Below the pieces are notes generated by a model. That model saw nothing but the letters and a program-made list of their open reading frames with translations. It searched no databases and had not been told where the DNA came from. Below are positions 1-9,457 of a stretch of DNA of 63,686 bases, piece after piece. The position numbers were made by a program, and so were the translations under genes. The stretch comes from Candidatus Gastranaerophilales bacterium (GTDB lineage Bacteria > Cyanobacteriota > Vampirovibrionia > Gastranaerophilales > Gastranaerophilaceae): NCBI GenBank assembly GCA_017467305.1, contig JAFTSM010000042.1, positions 1 to 63,686 of the forward strand, given 5' to 3'. Positions within the stretch are counted from its first letter, which is position 1; each line of letters opens with the position of its first letter.

Positions 1-160
1 CCGTTTCTATTTCACTAGCCTCAACTAGTGCTTCGCAAACTCGTGCTACGCACTCAAACAGTGCTCGCTTGTTGTTGTTTCAGCAAGTGAAATTACGAAA
101 CTCCATATATGGTTGCGAAATAGTTGGCACCTTACAGGTACTCATAACATTATTTATGTA
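1..160. repeat. structured intergenic repeat, copy A
   Basis: About 155 bp lying 3' of wecB that matches 2750-2906 in the same orientation. Shared blocks include the opening CCGTTTCTATTTCACTA, GCTTCGCAAACTCG, CTCAAACAGTGCTCG and ACGAAACTCCATATATGG. It can fold: an outer TTCACT/AGTGAA pairing encloses a small hairpin GTGC-TAC-GCAC, followed by CCATATATGG and ACCT-TAC-AGGT. The inner hairpin differs in sequence from copy B but still pairs. No coding potential is seen. The repeat may start before the window. Confidence 0.75.
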
Positions 161-164
161 AAAT

Positions 165-1277
165 TTATTTTTTAATCGATTTCAAAACTTCTACTATACG
201 TTTTGACGCTAAGCCGTCGCCATATGGATTTATAGCTTCTGACATCTTTTTATATTCATTATTGTCATGTAAAAGCTTTTCGATTTCAGAAACAATTTTA
301 TTCTTATCTGTTCCAACAAGTTTTACTGTACCATATTCAATAGCTTCGGGTCTTTCAGTAGTATCACGAAGAACTAGAACTGGTTTACCAAGTGAAGGTG
401 CTTCTTCTTGAACTCCACCAGAATCAGTTAATATAATATGTGCTTTTTTCATCAATGAACAGAACTGTGCATATTCTAGAGGTTGAATTAAATGTATTCT
501 ATCCTTACCATCTAATAATTCATATACTGGCTGACGAACATTTGGGTTCGGATGAACTGGATAAACAAATTCGATATCCTTATTATTTTCAACTAATTCC
601 AAAACTGCTTTACAGATTTCTCTAATAGGTTCACCAAAGTTTTCTCTTCTATGAGAAGTCATTAAAATAGTTTTTAATTCTGGATTTAAAGTCAAACCTT
701 CAACTTCTTCCTTATGATTTTCTACAGTATAAAGAAGTGCATCAATTACCGTATTACCAGTTTTATATATATGTTCTGTTGGAATTTGTGATTTCTTCAA
801 GTTTTCACAAGATTCATCTGTTGGCGCAAAATGATATGTACAAACTGCATCAGCAAAAACTCTATTGATTTCTTCTGGGAATGGATAATATTTATCAAAA
901 GTTCTAAGTCCAGCTTCAACATGACCTACAGGAACTTTTGCATAAAAAGCAGATAATGCTGCAGCCATCGAAGTTGTTGTATCACCATGCACAAGTACAA
1001 CATCTGGTTTTACTTCTTCAATAACTTCTTTAGTCTTTAAAAGAACATCACTAGTTAAAGACCAAAGATTTTGGTTATCTTTCATAATATCCAAATCATA
1101 ATCTGGTTTAATATCAAAAAGTTCTAGAACTTGGTCTAAGATTTGTCTATGTTGAGCAGTTACGCAAACAATACTTTCAAGAGTATCAGAATTTTTTTCA
1201 ATCTCTTTTACGAGTGGAGCCATTTTTATAGCTTCTGGTCTTGTTCCAAATATTGTTAAAACTTTTATTTTACTCAC
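165..1277 (-). CDS. wecB: UDP-N-acetylglucosamine 2-epimerase (non-hydrolysing)
   Basis: Interconverts UDP-GlcNAc and UDP-ManNAc in the cytoplasm, supplying ManNAc for surface polysaccharides. The 370 residues equal the usual family length. The N-terminus has GTRPEAIKMAPL, followed by HVEAGLRT, FPEEINR, TSHRRENFG and the nucleotide-binding stretch DSGGVQEEAPSLGKP; together these are diagnostic of WecB/MnaA. It starts 10 bp after the trpS stop, so it is probably co-transcribed with trpS although the two are functionally unrelated. No terminator is seen downstream; the structured repeat at 1-160 begins just after the stop. No other polysaccharide genes are adjacent in the window, so the polymer it serves cannot be named. 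Confidence 0.95.
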   Translation of the reverse strand: MSKIKVLTIFGTRPEAIKMAPLVKEIEKNSDTLESIVCVTAQHRQILDQVLELFDIKPDYDLDIMKDNQNLWSLTSDVLLKTKEVIEEVKPDVVLVHGDTTTSMAAALSAFYAKVPVGHVEAGLRTFDKYYPFPEEINRVFADAVCTYHFAPTDESCENLKKSQIPTEHIYKTGNTVIDALLYTVENHKEEVEGLTLNPELKTILMTSHRRENFGEPIREICKAVLELVENNKDIEFVYPVHPNPNVRQPVYELLDGKDRIHLIQPLEYAQFCSLMKKAHIILTDSGGVQEEAPSLGKPVLVLRDTTERPEAIEYGTVKLVGTDKNKIVSEIEKLLHDNNEYKKMSEAINPYGDGLASKRIVEVLKSIKK

Positions 1278-1287
1278 AATTTCTACC

Positions 1288-2304
1288 TTATATATTTACG
1301 GCATCTCTAACTTTTTGCATTACTTTTTCAGCTTCTGCAACGGCTTTTTTATTACCCTCATTAATAATGTCATAAACTTTATCTGTATCTTTTTGTAGTT
1401 CAATTCTCTTTTCACGAATTGGTGCGAATTTTTCGTTAATAATAGCACCTAATTGACGTTTACAATCCGCACAACCTCTTTGACCAGCCTTACACTCACA
1501 TTCTACTTGTTTTACAGTTTGTTCGTCAGCGAATGTTTGATAATATTTAAATGCAACTTCGCATTTATCTGGATGACCAGGGTCATCTTTTCTTGCACGA
1601 CTTCTATCTGTAATACATTGCATTACACGTTTTGCTGTTGTTGCTTCATCATCAGAAATTTTAATATCATTATTAAATGATTTACCCATTTTTTGACCGT
1701 CAACGCCACACAACAAAGGAACTTGAGTCAATTTTGGTTTTGGTTCATTGAACAAATCTGTTTTATATATATTATTAAATCTTCTAGCAATGTCACGTGT
1801 AATCTCTAAGTGAGCTAATTGGTCAACACCAACTGGAACAACACCACCATTTAATGCCATAATATCTGCTGACATTAAAACAGGATAACCAAGTAGACCA
1901 TAGCTCATTTGTGGAGCATTATCACTTGTATCACCGTCTTTATTCTTTAAGATTTTAACCATATCTTTTAAGGTTGGGTCACGTTCTACCCAGTTATTTG
2001 GTGTAATCATACTTAAAAGAACATGTAATTCTGCTATTTGAAGTACTTTTGATTGAAAATAAATAGTAGACTTATTTGGATCAATACCGCAAGCAAGCCA
2101 ATCAAGTACAACATCTAATTTATCTTGTCTTAGATTTTCTGTCTTATCGAATTTAGTAGTTAACGCGTGCCAATCAGCTACAAAATAAAAACAATTATAT
2201 TCTTCTTGAAGGTTAACCCAGTTTGTTAAAACCCCCATATAATGACCTAAATGCAACTTACCAGTTGAACGCATGCCTGATACTAAATTCATCTTTTCCA
2301 TCAT
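1288..2304 (-). CDS. trpS: tryptophanyl-tRNA synthetase, predicted 4Fe-4S type
   Basis: Class I aminoacyl-tRNA synthetase charging tRNA-Trp. The HIGH signature appears as HLGH (residues 18-21) and KMSKS as KMGKS (205-209); 338 residues is the normal bacterial size. Cys248, Cys271, Cys278 and Cys281 form C-x22-C-x6-C-x2-C, the same spacing as the cluster-binding cysteines I recall for Thermotoga maritima TrpRS, so a 4Fe-4S cluster near the anticodon-binding region is likely (inference by motif). Two adjacent ATGs follow an AAAGG; the second, three bases in, may be the true start. wecB follows after 10 bp. Confidence 0.96.
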   Translation of the reverse strand: MMEKMNLVSGMRSTGKLHLGHYMGVLTNWVNLQEEYNCFYFVADWHALTTKFDKTENLRQDKLDVVLDWLACGIDPNKSTIYFQSKVLQIAELHVLLSMITPNNWVERDPTLKDMVKILKNKDGDTSDNAPQMSYGLLGYPVLMSADIMALNGGVVPVGVDQLAHLEITRDIARRFNNIYKTDLFNEPKPKLTQVPLLCGVDGQKMGKSFNNDIKISDDEATTAKRVMQCITDRSRARKDDPGHPDKCEVAFKYYQTFADEQTVKQVECECKAGQRGCADCKRQLGAIINEKFAPIREKRIELQKDTDKVYDIINEGNKKAVAEAEKVMQKVRDAVNI

Positions 2305-2416
2305 AGACCTTTCTATAGTGCATTAGCTGTTTTTATTATACACAAAACAATTAAGTAGGGGGAAATAAATAATTGAATTAGTATTTGTTTTTTCATAAAT
2401 AATATTATCGGTACGT

Positions 2417-2456
2417 GTCATTCAAAAAAAATCTTTGATTTTTGTGGCAATCTAGA
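2417..2456. repeat. REP-like short repeat (GTCATT...GGCAATCTAG ends)
   Basis: This stretch begins GTCATT and ends GGCAATCTAG, like the repeat copies at 24298-24420, but the middle is an A/T hairpin (CAAAAAAAATC, TTTG loop, ATTTTTG). It lies upstream of trpS in a 630-bp stretch with no confident gene. Confidence 0.5.
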
Positions 2457-2469
2457 ATAATGAAATAAT

Positions 2470-2726
2470 AAACTTATAGCTTAATGTGCCATATGTGTAG
2501 TTGCGTAAAATCACTTATTGAAACATTTGCAAGCGAGGACTTGTTTGCGAGTTCCGCAGCTCTGGTTGAAATTAGAGATTTGAGCAACGAAACATCCGGC
2601 ACGAGTTTTGTGGAACTTTTGCGGAAAAAGTTCCCCCGTCTGGAAGACCCGTCGGAGACAAAAAGAATTAAAATAAAATTCAAATTACTTTTATTCTAAT
2701 GTACTTTTCTCATTGCAGAAAAGTAC
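2470..2726. other. GC-richer ORF-like segment ending in a 10-bp perfect hairpin
   Basis: Part of the gene-poor gap 2305-2936. Both strands are open here (plus 2484-2699, 71 codons; minus 2474-2683, 69 codons), and base composition is clearly richer in G+C than the neighbours. Neither reading has a convincing ribosome-binding site or a recognisable domain. A perfect stem GTACTTTTCT/AGAAAAGTAC with loop CATTGC (2701-2726) closes the segment, and repeat copy B starts 24 bp later. It looks like part of a composite interspersed element rather than a gene, but a small protein cannot be excluded. Confidence 0.4.
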
Positions 2727-2749
2727 CAAAAGGCTAGCAACCGGATATT

Positions 2750-2906
2750 CCGTTTCTATTTCACTAACTTCAACCAAAGCTTCGCAAACTCGCCACTTTG
2801 TGGCTCAAACAGTGCTCGTTCGACATTGTTTCAGTAAGTGAACTCACGAAACTCCATATATGGTTGCGAAAAAGTTTGTACCTTATAGGTACCTATAATA
2901 TTAATT
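2750..2906. repeat. structured intergenic repeat, copy B
   Basis: Second copy of the repeat at 1-160. The opening 17 bases and a 26-base block containing ACTCCATATATGGTTGCG are identical. The variable hairpin is GCCAC-TTT-GTGGC here versus GTGC-TAC-GCAC in copy A. The final hairpin GTACCT-TAT-AGGTAC is perfect in this copy. It sits 3' of the helicase gene, just beyond that gene's terminator. Confidence 0.75.
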
Positions 2907-2911
2907 ATGAA

Positions 2912-2938
2912 AAAAAGAGGGTTAAACCCTCTTTTTTT
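2912..2938 (-). terminator. Rho-independent terminator of the helicase gene
   Basis: GAGGG/CCCTC stem with flanking A and T runs. On the minus strand it overlaps the stop codon of the helicase gene and ends in a T tract. Confidence 0.85.
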
Positions 2939-5900
2939 ACATCATTTCTGTAAATATTGTTTTTATTCTTTCTATACATCCTTGTTGGCTTGTATACCAT
3001 TCACGATAAGAAATTCTTTCTACAAACATACCAGCTCTTTCCATTAAGGTTTGTTTTTTAATTTGAGTTTTATTACTTCTTACATTATCTTCAAGACCGT
3101 CACACTCAACAATCATTGCTCTACCAGTTGGGTCTTTTACAAATAAATCGGCACTTAAACCAGCAACTGTTTGACCAGCTGTAACTTCAAACCCTTCATC
3201 TCTCAAGAAAGAAGCCACTTCTTTTTCAAATACGTTTTTATACACATTTTCATCAAGCTTCATTTCTTCTTTTAAATTATCTCTTGCAACATAAGCTTGA
3301 ACATATTCAATATAATCCTTCAACAAGCCTTGAGGCAGTGTTTTAGGGTCTTTTGATAAGAATATAATTTGTTTCTTTCTTGCACGAGTAATTGCAACGT
3401 TAAACAAGTTAGGTATTTGTAAGAACGTTAAACTTTGGTTAAAGCTATTATTTGCAACCGCCCAAGATAACATAATAATATCTCTTTCATCACCTTGGAA
3501 TGTGTGCGCAGTACCTACTTCAATTTTGTGTTTTCTTAAAACAGTATCAGGATACAACTGTGCTAATGCTTTTTTAATTAGTTCAACTTGACCTCTAAAT
3601 GGTGAAATAATACCAACACTAACTGGTTCGTGGTCTGGGTCTGTATTTCTATCATCTTCTTGAATAATTTCTTGGAGTCTTTGCATAATTGCCTCAACCT
3701 CTGGCATATTACGAGTCATTTCTGCATCAACTTTACCATCTTCAACTTGAACTAATTCTAAGATTTTAGAATCACCAAGTTTTGACATTATTCTTATTCT
3801 ATCGCCATAAAATTCTTTATTACTAAAGTCGATAATAGGCGCAAAACTTCTAAAGTGTTCATCTAAAAGAACCGGCTTTGTAGAATAATAATTAGCCAAA
3901 TCAAACATAGAGTTAGTTCTAAATCTCCACATTAATTGATATTTATCTGGAATCTCATACTGACTCAAGAAAGATTGTTCTTTTGATTTTTCTAAGAAAG
4001 ATAAGTGTGGTAATTGTTTATCATCACCTACAATTACTGCCTTTTTACATCTGTATAAAATAGGAATACAACTTGCAATATCACATTGTGAAGCTTCATC
4101 AATAATTGCCACATCAAACATACCTGGTTTTAATGGCAATGAATTTGATACTGCATAAGTTGTTATACACCAACAAGGGAAGGCTTCTAATAATGGTTTA
4201 AAGTCTTCGTCTTCTAAAAGTCTATTTTGAAGATTTTTCTTTCTTGTAACCAATGCTTTTGTATGAACAATTAAACGTTGACGTTTAACTTGGTCACGCA
4301 ATAAACCTTTTAATGAATTTCTTCTTTTGCCTTTTAAAATTTCAATTGCTAGAGTTTTTTGTTTTCTCTTTAGCATTTTAATTTCTTCTAATAATTGGTG
4401 GATATTACCAATCTTATACATTTGAGTTTCTGTATATCTTGCTTTTGTTGATAATCTTGCAACTTCTAATTCCATTTTAATACGTTCAAGATTTTCAAAA
4501 TCTGGTTTAAAGTCTTTATTTTGAATTATTTTTTTCAACTGATGGTTAGCAAATTTAGTTGTAACATCAGCAAAGAAACCAGATTTTTCTGAATTCTTTT
4601 CTAAATTTTTGATAGCACCGTCAATATTATCAACTTCTTGCATAGTTAATTTACCAGTCAAGAATTGAAGTTTGCCTAGTTGTTTTTCTTTAGCATCACG
4701 TTCTTTAATTATTTCTTGCCATTGTTGTTCTAGTTTGATAATTTCTTCGCACTTGTTTTCTTTTTCTCTAATTGCAAGAACTAATTTATGCATATCTTCA
4801 ACATCAACAAGAATTGTATTTTCAAAATCAGTATCTAAATCAACTTTGTTTGAAATTAAATCTTGCAAGTCAAAAGATAATTGTTTTTGGTAGTTTTGAC
4901 GACCAGCACGGAGTGCTAAATATGGTGCTCCAAAATCATTTAATCTATCAGCAACAACGTCTGTTGCTTTATCCATTCTAGAAGCAACCAAAACTGTTTT
5001 ACCATTTGAAACCAAATGACAAATTAAGTTAACAATGGTTTGAGATTTACCAGTTCCAGGTGGTCCATATACTGATAAAATAGTGTTATCTTCTAAATTT
5101 TTAATAACATCTTCTTGAGAATCACTTAAAGATAAAGGAGTTACTGCAACAAAATCTTTTAGATTATTATCTTTAATAATCTTAGATGCCATTTTACCTT
5201 TGCCTTGAAGGTATTCTTCATTAACTACGTTTAGTGCAGTCTCACGAATAATGCCAGATGCTTCTTCTGATATTCTCATTAGTTCATACAATACCCCCGC
5301 AGTTACAAGTGGACGTTTTGTAAGAATAATCGCACTTTTATTTGTCAAAACAACTTTATCTACTTTTATAGTTTGTTTTGGCTTTTCATTTTCTGCTTCA
5401 TCAATTACTTCTTGTAGATTTTCAAAAGTAATTGGTTTATCCTTTTCATCATAAAATTCTTCTGCTAAATCTTTTACATTATTTTCAAGATTTTCATCTT
5501 GATTTAATTCAAACTCTAAATCTGGAATTAATGATTTTAAAGTAGTTAAGAATACATTTAAATCTTCTTCTTTTAATGGTAGTTTAGGAACAACACCTAA
5601 CAAACCATCTAACATATTATCAATTTCATCTTCTTCACCAGATAAATTCATCAAACTTGTTAGTGCCGCTGTATTTAAAGAAAGTCCTTCTTCTTGAATA
5701 GAACATTCAATGCTCATTCCAACACGTTCTAATCTACAAGTTGAATATAATAATGGTGTTAAAAACTCATTTTTACGTTTTGATTTTGCATTTTTACCAA
5801 CTAAAAACAAATAACCATAAATCAAATATTTATCTTTTTGGCTATTTTCACTCAATAACATTAACTCTGTTAAATAAGAGTCAGAACCATCTAATTTTAA

Positions 5901-6131
5901 GGGTTGTGGATAGTTAGTAAATAATTTTTCACTATCTAAAATTGACTGATTTTCTGCATTTAATTTCTCTGTTTCCAAGAAAATCCACTTGTTTTCTTTG
6001 TCTTGCTTTAAGTTTCTAAAAGTAGAACTTTGAACCTCTTCACGCACGCAATCGTGCAAATAAAGGCTTAATCTTTTAATAAAACTATTATGAAATGCTG
6101 AATTTAATATCTTTGTTGCTTCTTGAAGCAT
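2937..6131 (-). CDS. DNA2/NAM7-type SF1 helicase with C-terminal nuclease-like domain
   Basis: Large superfamily 1 helicase of about 1064 residues. Walker A is GPPGTGKS (about residue 355), Walker B is DEASQ (about 676), followed by GDDKQLPH, AHTFQGDERDII and NVAITRARKKQ, the motifs of the UPF1/DNA2 group. The C-terminal segment (VECDG..., KKQTLMERAG, ISYREWY) resembles the DUF559/MTES_1575 restriction-endonuclease-fold domain often fused to such helicases. The ATG at 6131 is preferred because AGGGGA lies just upstream; a longer reading to 6194 lacks such a site. The gene stands alone between two terminators. Its role in repair, RNA metabolism or defence cannot be settled from sequence, and no restriction-modification or known defence partner adjoins it. 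Confidence 0.85.
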   Translation of the reverse strand: MLQEATKILNSAFHNSFIKRLSLYLHDCVREEVQSSTFRNLKQDKENKWIFLETEKLNAENQSILDSEKLFTNYPQPLKLDGSDSYLTELMLLSENSQKDKYLIYGYLFLVGKNAKSKRKNEFLTPLLYSTCRLERVGMSIECSIQEEGLSLNTAALTSLMNLSGEEDEIDNMLDGLLGVVPKLPLKEEDLNVFLTTLKSLIPDLEFELNQDENLENNVKDLAEEFYDEKDKPITFENLQEVIDEAENEKPKQTIKVDKVVLTNKSAIILTKRPLVTAGVLYELMRISEEASGIIRETALNVVNEEYLQGKGKMASKIIKDNNLKDFVAVTPLSLSDSQEDVIKNLEDNTILSVYGPPGTGKSQTIVNLICHLVSNGKTVLVASRMDKATDVVADRLNDFGAPYLALRAGRQNYQKQLSFDLQDLISNKVDLDTDFENTILVDVEDMHKLVLAIREKENKCEEIIKLEQQWQEIIKERDAKEKQLGKLQFLTGKLTMQEVDNIDGAIKNLEKNSEKSGFFADVTTKFANHQLKKIIQNKDFKPDFENLERIKMELEVARLSTKARYTETQMYKIGNIHQLLEEIKMLKRKQKTLAIEILKGKRRNSLKGLLRDQVKRQRLIVHTKALVTRKKNLQNRLLEDEDFKPLLEAFPCWCITTYAVSNSLPLKPGMFDVAIIDEASQCDIASCIPILYRCKKAVIVGDDKQLPHLSFLEKSKEQSFLSQYEIPDKYQLMWRFRTNSMFDLANYYSTKPVLLDEHFRSFAPIIDFSNKEFYGDRIRIMSKLGDSKILELVQVEDGKVDAEMTRNMPEVEAIMQRLQEIIQEDDRNTDPDHEPVSVGIISPFRGQVELIKKALAQLYPDTVLRKHKIEVGTAHTFQGDERDIIMLSWAVANNSFNQSLTFLQIPNLFNVAITRARKKQIIFLSKDPKTLPQGLLKDYIEYVQAYVARDNLKEEMKLDENVYKNVFEKEVASFLRDEGFEVTAGQTVAGLSADLFVKDPTGRAMIVECDGLEDNVRSNKTQIKKQTLMERAGMFVERISYREWYTSQQGCIERIKTIFTEMM

Positions 6132-6235
6132 AACTTCCCCTAAAATTAAGTATATCAAGTAATTAATTATAGCATTTTTATTAGCATTATTCAAAAAAAA
6201 ACCTATTATTCATATAGAGGTAGGATTTTCTAATA

Positions 6236-6269
6236 AAAAAAGGACTGAGTATAAAACTCAGTCCTTTTT
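6236..6269 (-). terminator. Rho-independent terminator after rubrerythrin
   Basis: Stem AAAAGGACTGAGT/ACTCAGTCCTTTT with loop ATAAA and A/T tails on both sides; lies just 3' of the rubrerythrin stop. Confidence 0.9.
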
Positions 6270-6282
6270 AGCATATTTATTT

Positions 6283-6822
6283 TTAGTAATTTTTAGCCTT
6301 TTCCATGAAGTAGCTTTGTGGGTGGTTACATACAGGGCAAACTTCTATAGCGTCTTTTCCGTTGTATGAGAAACCACAATTTCCACATTCCCAAGTGATA
6401 TCATCATTTTTCTTGAATACTTCACCAGAGTTAATGCTAGCCCATAGTTTTCTATATCTGTATTCATGGTCTTTTTCAATTTTTGCTACATTCTCGAATA
6501 GAACAGCAATTTCATTAAATCCTTCTTCTCTAGCTTCTTTTGCAAATTTTGCATACATATCAGTCCATTCATAGTTTTCGCCGTTAGCAGCATCTTCTAA
6601 GTTAGCTAAAGTTGCTGGCACTTTGCCACCGTGTAATAATTTAAACCAAATTTTTGCGTGTTCTTTTTCGTTATTAGCTGTTTCTTCAAAAATTCTACTT
6701 ACTTGCACATAACCATCTTTTTTTGCTTGTGCAGCATAGTATGTATATTTATTTCTTGCTTGTGATTCACCAGCAAACGCTTCCATTAAATTCTTTTCTG
6801 TTTTTGATCCTTTTAATTCCAC
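6283..6822 (-). CDS. rubrerythrin
   Basis: Non-haem iron peroxidase that detoxifies hydrogen peroxide in anaerobes and microaerophiles. The 179 residues comprise a four-helix ferritin-like diiron domain ([12 protein letters not shown] and [10 protein letters not shown], later [12 protein letters not shown]) and a C-terminal rubredoxin-like domain with two Cys pairs (CGNCGF and CPVCNHP). All iron ligands of the family look intact. It is followed by a strong terminator, and the NarL-type regulator gene lies immediately upstream (16 bp) on the same strand, so it could be read from that operon as well as from its own promoter. It supports an anaerobic lifestyle. Confidence 0.95.
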   Translation of the reverse strand: MELKGSKTEKNLMEAFAGESQARNKYTYYAAQAKKDGYVQVSRIFEETANNEKEHAKIWFKLLHGGKVPATLANLEDAANGENYEWTDMYAKFAKEAREEGFNEIAVLFENVAKIEKDHEYRYRKLWASINSGEVFKKNDDITWECGNCGFSYNGKDAIEVCPVCNHPQSYFMEKAKNY

Positions 6823-6838
6823 ATGTCTCTCCTTTTCG

Positions 6839-7483
6839 TTATTTACTAAAACACTTAAAAGCTTTCACTACTACTTGTGTTCTATCCTCAACGCCAAGCT
6901 TTTGAATAATACTGCTAACATGTACTTTTACAGTATTAATACTTACATCTAAGATTTTAGAAATTTCTCCATTATTTAAACCTTCACAAACGTACTCTAA
7001 AACCTCTTTTTCTCTATCAGTTAAGTTATAATCTTCATCAAAATTGATAGTTTCTTTTTTTCTATCTGTTGAAAGTGCATTTAAAACAATATCAGAAATT
7101 TTAGGGTCAAACCAAACAGCACCTTCTATTACAGATTGAACAGTATCTGCCAATCTATCTGGATTAATATCTTTAGAACAATATGCACTAGCCCCAGCTT
7201 TTATTGAGTCTAAAACTTCTTGTTCTGTACTATGTGAAGTCAAAATTATAATTTTAATATCTTTATTAATATTTTTTATTTCTCGAGTCGCATCAATGCC
7301 ATTCATATTTGGTAAACCCAAATCCATAATAACGGCATCAATTTGGTTTGAATTCACAAGTTTTATAGCATCCTCAGCACTAGAAGCCTCATAAATTTCA
7401 TCAATAAAATTTTTAGACTCAAAAGCTGTTTTTAACCCGAATCTTATTAAAGCGTGATCTTCAACTATTAAAACTTTATACAT
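6839..7483 (-). CDS. NarL/FixJ-family response regulator
   Basis: A 214-residue two-domain regulator. The receiver domain has the acidic pair ED (residues 8-9), phosphoacceptor Asp54 in MDLGLP, and the conserved TS and K of LTSH and CSKD. The C-terminal LuxR-type helix-turn-helix reads [15 protein letters not shown] then [19 protein letters not shown]-like residues. SD AAGGG lies 7 bp before the ATG. It follows the HD-GYP gene by 13 bp, suggesting a single signalling operon. No histidine kinase is adjacent, so the phosphodonor is unknown. The regulator at 61126-61785 is a paralogue. Confidence 0.92.
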   Translation of the reverse strand: MYKVLIVEDHALIRFGLKTAFESKNFIDEIYEASSAEDAIKLVNSNQIDAVIMDLGLPNMNGIDATREIKNINKDIKIIILTSHSTEQEVLDSIKAGASAYCSKDINPDRLADTVQSVIEGAVWFDPKISDIVLNALSTDRKKETINFDEDYNLTDREKEVLEYVCEGLNNGEISKILDVSINTVKVHVSSIIQKLGVEDRTQVVVKAFKCFSK

Positions 7484-7496
7484 ACTCTAACCCTTA

Positions 7497-9386
7497 TTAA
7501 ACTATTGGTTCTTTTCTTATGTAATAAGAATTAAATGTTTCCACTAATTTTGTTTCTTTTGCAGTTGGTTCTTCTTTTTTCAAAATTCTAGCAAAATCAT
7601 CTAATGTTATTGTTGCTAATAACTTTCTATCTTTATCTTTCAAGTGCATTTCAAATTCGCTTAATAAAACTTCCATTAGAATATCGCAAGGAATACTCAA
7701 AAATGCGTCGACTATTTTACCGTCAAAATGCTTATTTTTACCTTCAAGCATAATATCTAAAACATTATTCATTGGCATCCTATCACGGTAGTGACGAACA
7801 GAAGTAATAGCATCAAATACATCACTTACAGCTAAAATCCTACCACCAAATGGAATTTCTTCACCTTTTAGACCTCTAAAATAGCCTGTTCCATCATATT
7901 TTTCGTGGTGTGAAGCTGCTATTTCTGCAATTTCCATAAAGGAAGTACTCATATTTGTTTGACGCAAAATATCATATGTTATTTTTACGTGTTCTTTAAT
8001 ATGTTCATACTCTTCTTTTGTTAAAGAACCTTTTTTCTGTAATACCGCGTCACGAATACCAATTTTACCTATATCATGAAGCATTGCAGCCCTTGCTATA
8101 ATTTGAGTTATATCTTGATTTAGCTTCAGCTGATTACAAATCAATTCTGAATACAAGCGAACACGCTTTGAATGACCTAATGTAATTTTATCACGAGCAT
8201 CTATTGAGGCAGCTAATGTATCAATAAACCCAGCAAATAACTTTTGTTGTTCATCAATCATTTGTTGTTGAATATTGAACAAAAGATTATTTTCAATAGC
8301 AATACCAGCATTTGTGCCGATTGCCAATAAAATTTCTTCATCAGCTTCTGTAAAATCACCGTCTTTTTTATTTAAAACTTGGAATACGCCAATAATTTCA
8401 AATTTGATGTTTCTTATCGGCATACAAATTAAATTATATGTTCTATAACCAGTATGTTTATCAATTTCTTTATTAAAGCGACTATCTTTATACGCATCTT
8501 GAATAATAATTGTTTCACCAGTATTAACAACGTGACCAGCAAATCCTTTATCCGAAGAAAAACGTATTTCTTCACTTTCCATACCCAACGCAACTTTAGA
8601 CCACAATTCATTCTTCTCTTTATCTAAAAGAAAAACAGTACATCTATCTGCATTAAGCACCAATTTTGTTTGTTCAGCAATAGTCATAAGAAGTTTATCA
8701 AGATTTGCCTCAGCGTTAACTGTTCTTGCAATCTTTGACAAAGCCAACAACAAGGTTGTTCCCTTATCTGGGTCTTGCTTTTTCTTTAATTGCTGTTTAT
8801 AACTACTATTCAATGTTGAATTTGTATTAATAAAATTCTCTGATATTTCAACAAGTCTATCTGTTAAAGCAACCAAACCTAATTCTTTTGATAAATTAAT
8901 CGCTTTTTCTAAATATTCATAAGCCAACTTAGCATTTTGTAAGCGAATATATGTTAAAGCCAACAATTCAAAAGCTCTAACTCTTATCAAAGGATATTCA
9001 TCTAAAGCAACTGCAGCATACGCCAAATAAAACACCGCTTCATTAAATTTATTCTCGTGAAAATATATTTCACCAAAAGCAAATTTATTTACAGCAAATA
9101 CATCTTTATCATTTGAACTCTCAGCTAAAAATTTAGAATCTTCTAACAACAATAAAGATTTATAATAACTTTCATCCTTATTAATATATTTAACCAATGC
9201 GGTCAAAGATAAACACACAGATACTTTTGAAATATCTTTATGGGCTAAAAATATCTTATGCGCTAACGATAAGCTAGCCACAGCTTGCTTATAATTACCA
9301 TTACAATACAGTTCTATTGCATCTCGCAAAAGGATTTTTGCGCTATCCACCGACTCATATAACATATCATTATGCTTTTTAGGCAT
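7497..9386 (-). CDS. TPR-GAF-HD-GYP protein, predicted c-di-GMP phosphodiesterase
   Basis: About 629 residues. The N-terminal 190 residues are helical TPR-like repeats, then a GAF domain (roughly 230-370) for ligand sensing, then an HD-GYP domain. The metal-binding HD motif is intact (MLHDIGKIGIRD), with HHEKYDGTGYF where the canonical motif reads GTGYP, so the final Pro is Phe. The catalytic centre looks competent to hydrolyse c-di-GMP (family knowledge). The ATG at 9386 is chosen because AAGGA lies 5-6 bp upstream; a longer reading to 9422 would need a TTG start. No signal peptide or membrane span is seen, so it is cytoplasmic. Co-oriented with the NarL-type regulator downstream. Confidence 0.88.
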   Translation of the reverse strand: MPKKHNDMLYESVDSAKILLRDAIELYCNGNYKQAVASLSLAHKIFLAHKDISKVSVCLSLTALVKYINKDESYYKSLLLLEDSKFLAESSNDKDVFAVNKFAFGEIYFHENKFNEAVFYLAYAAVALDEYPLIRVRAFELLALTYIRLQNAKLAYEYLEKAINLSKELGLVALTDRLVEISENFINTNSTLNSSYKQQLKKKQDPDKGTTLLLALSKIARTVNAEANLDKLLMTIAEQTKLVLNADRCTVFLLDKEKNELWSKVALGMESEEIRFSSDKGFAGHVVNTGETIIIQDAYKDSRFNKEIDKHTGYRTYNLICMPIRNIKFEIIGVFQVLNKKDGDFTEADEEILLAIGTNAGIAIENNLLFNIQQQMIDEQQKLFAGFIDTLAASIDARDKITLGHSKRVRLYSELICNQLKLNQDITQIIARAAMLHDIGKIGIRDAVLQKKGSLTKEEYEHIKEHVKITYDILRQTNMSTSFMEIAEIAASHHEKYDGTGYFRGLKGEEIPFGGRILAVSDVFDAITSVRHYRDRMPMNNVLDIMLEGKNKHFDGKIVDAFLSIPCDILMEVLLSEFEMHLKDKDRKLLATITLDDFARILKKEEPTAKETKLVETFNSYYIRKEPIV

Positions 9387-9457
9387 ATATATCCTTAACA
9401 AACTAACAAATTCATTATACAATATATTTTATATATTTTATAGAGAAGAGATAAAAA

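Noticed and set aside
2484-2699. Plus-strand 71-codon frame as a real gene
   Set aside because: No ribosome-binding site, opposite strand equally open, and it is embedded in repeat-like DNA; recorded only as an ORF-like segment.
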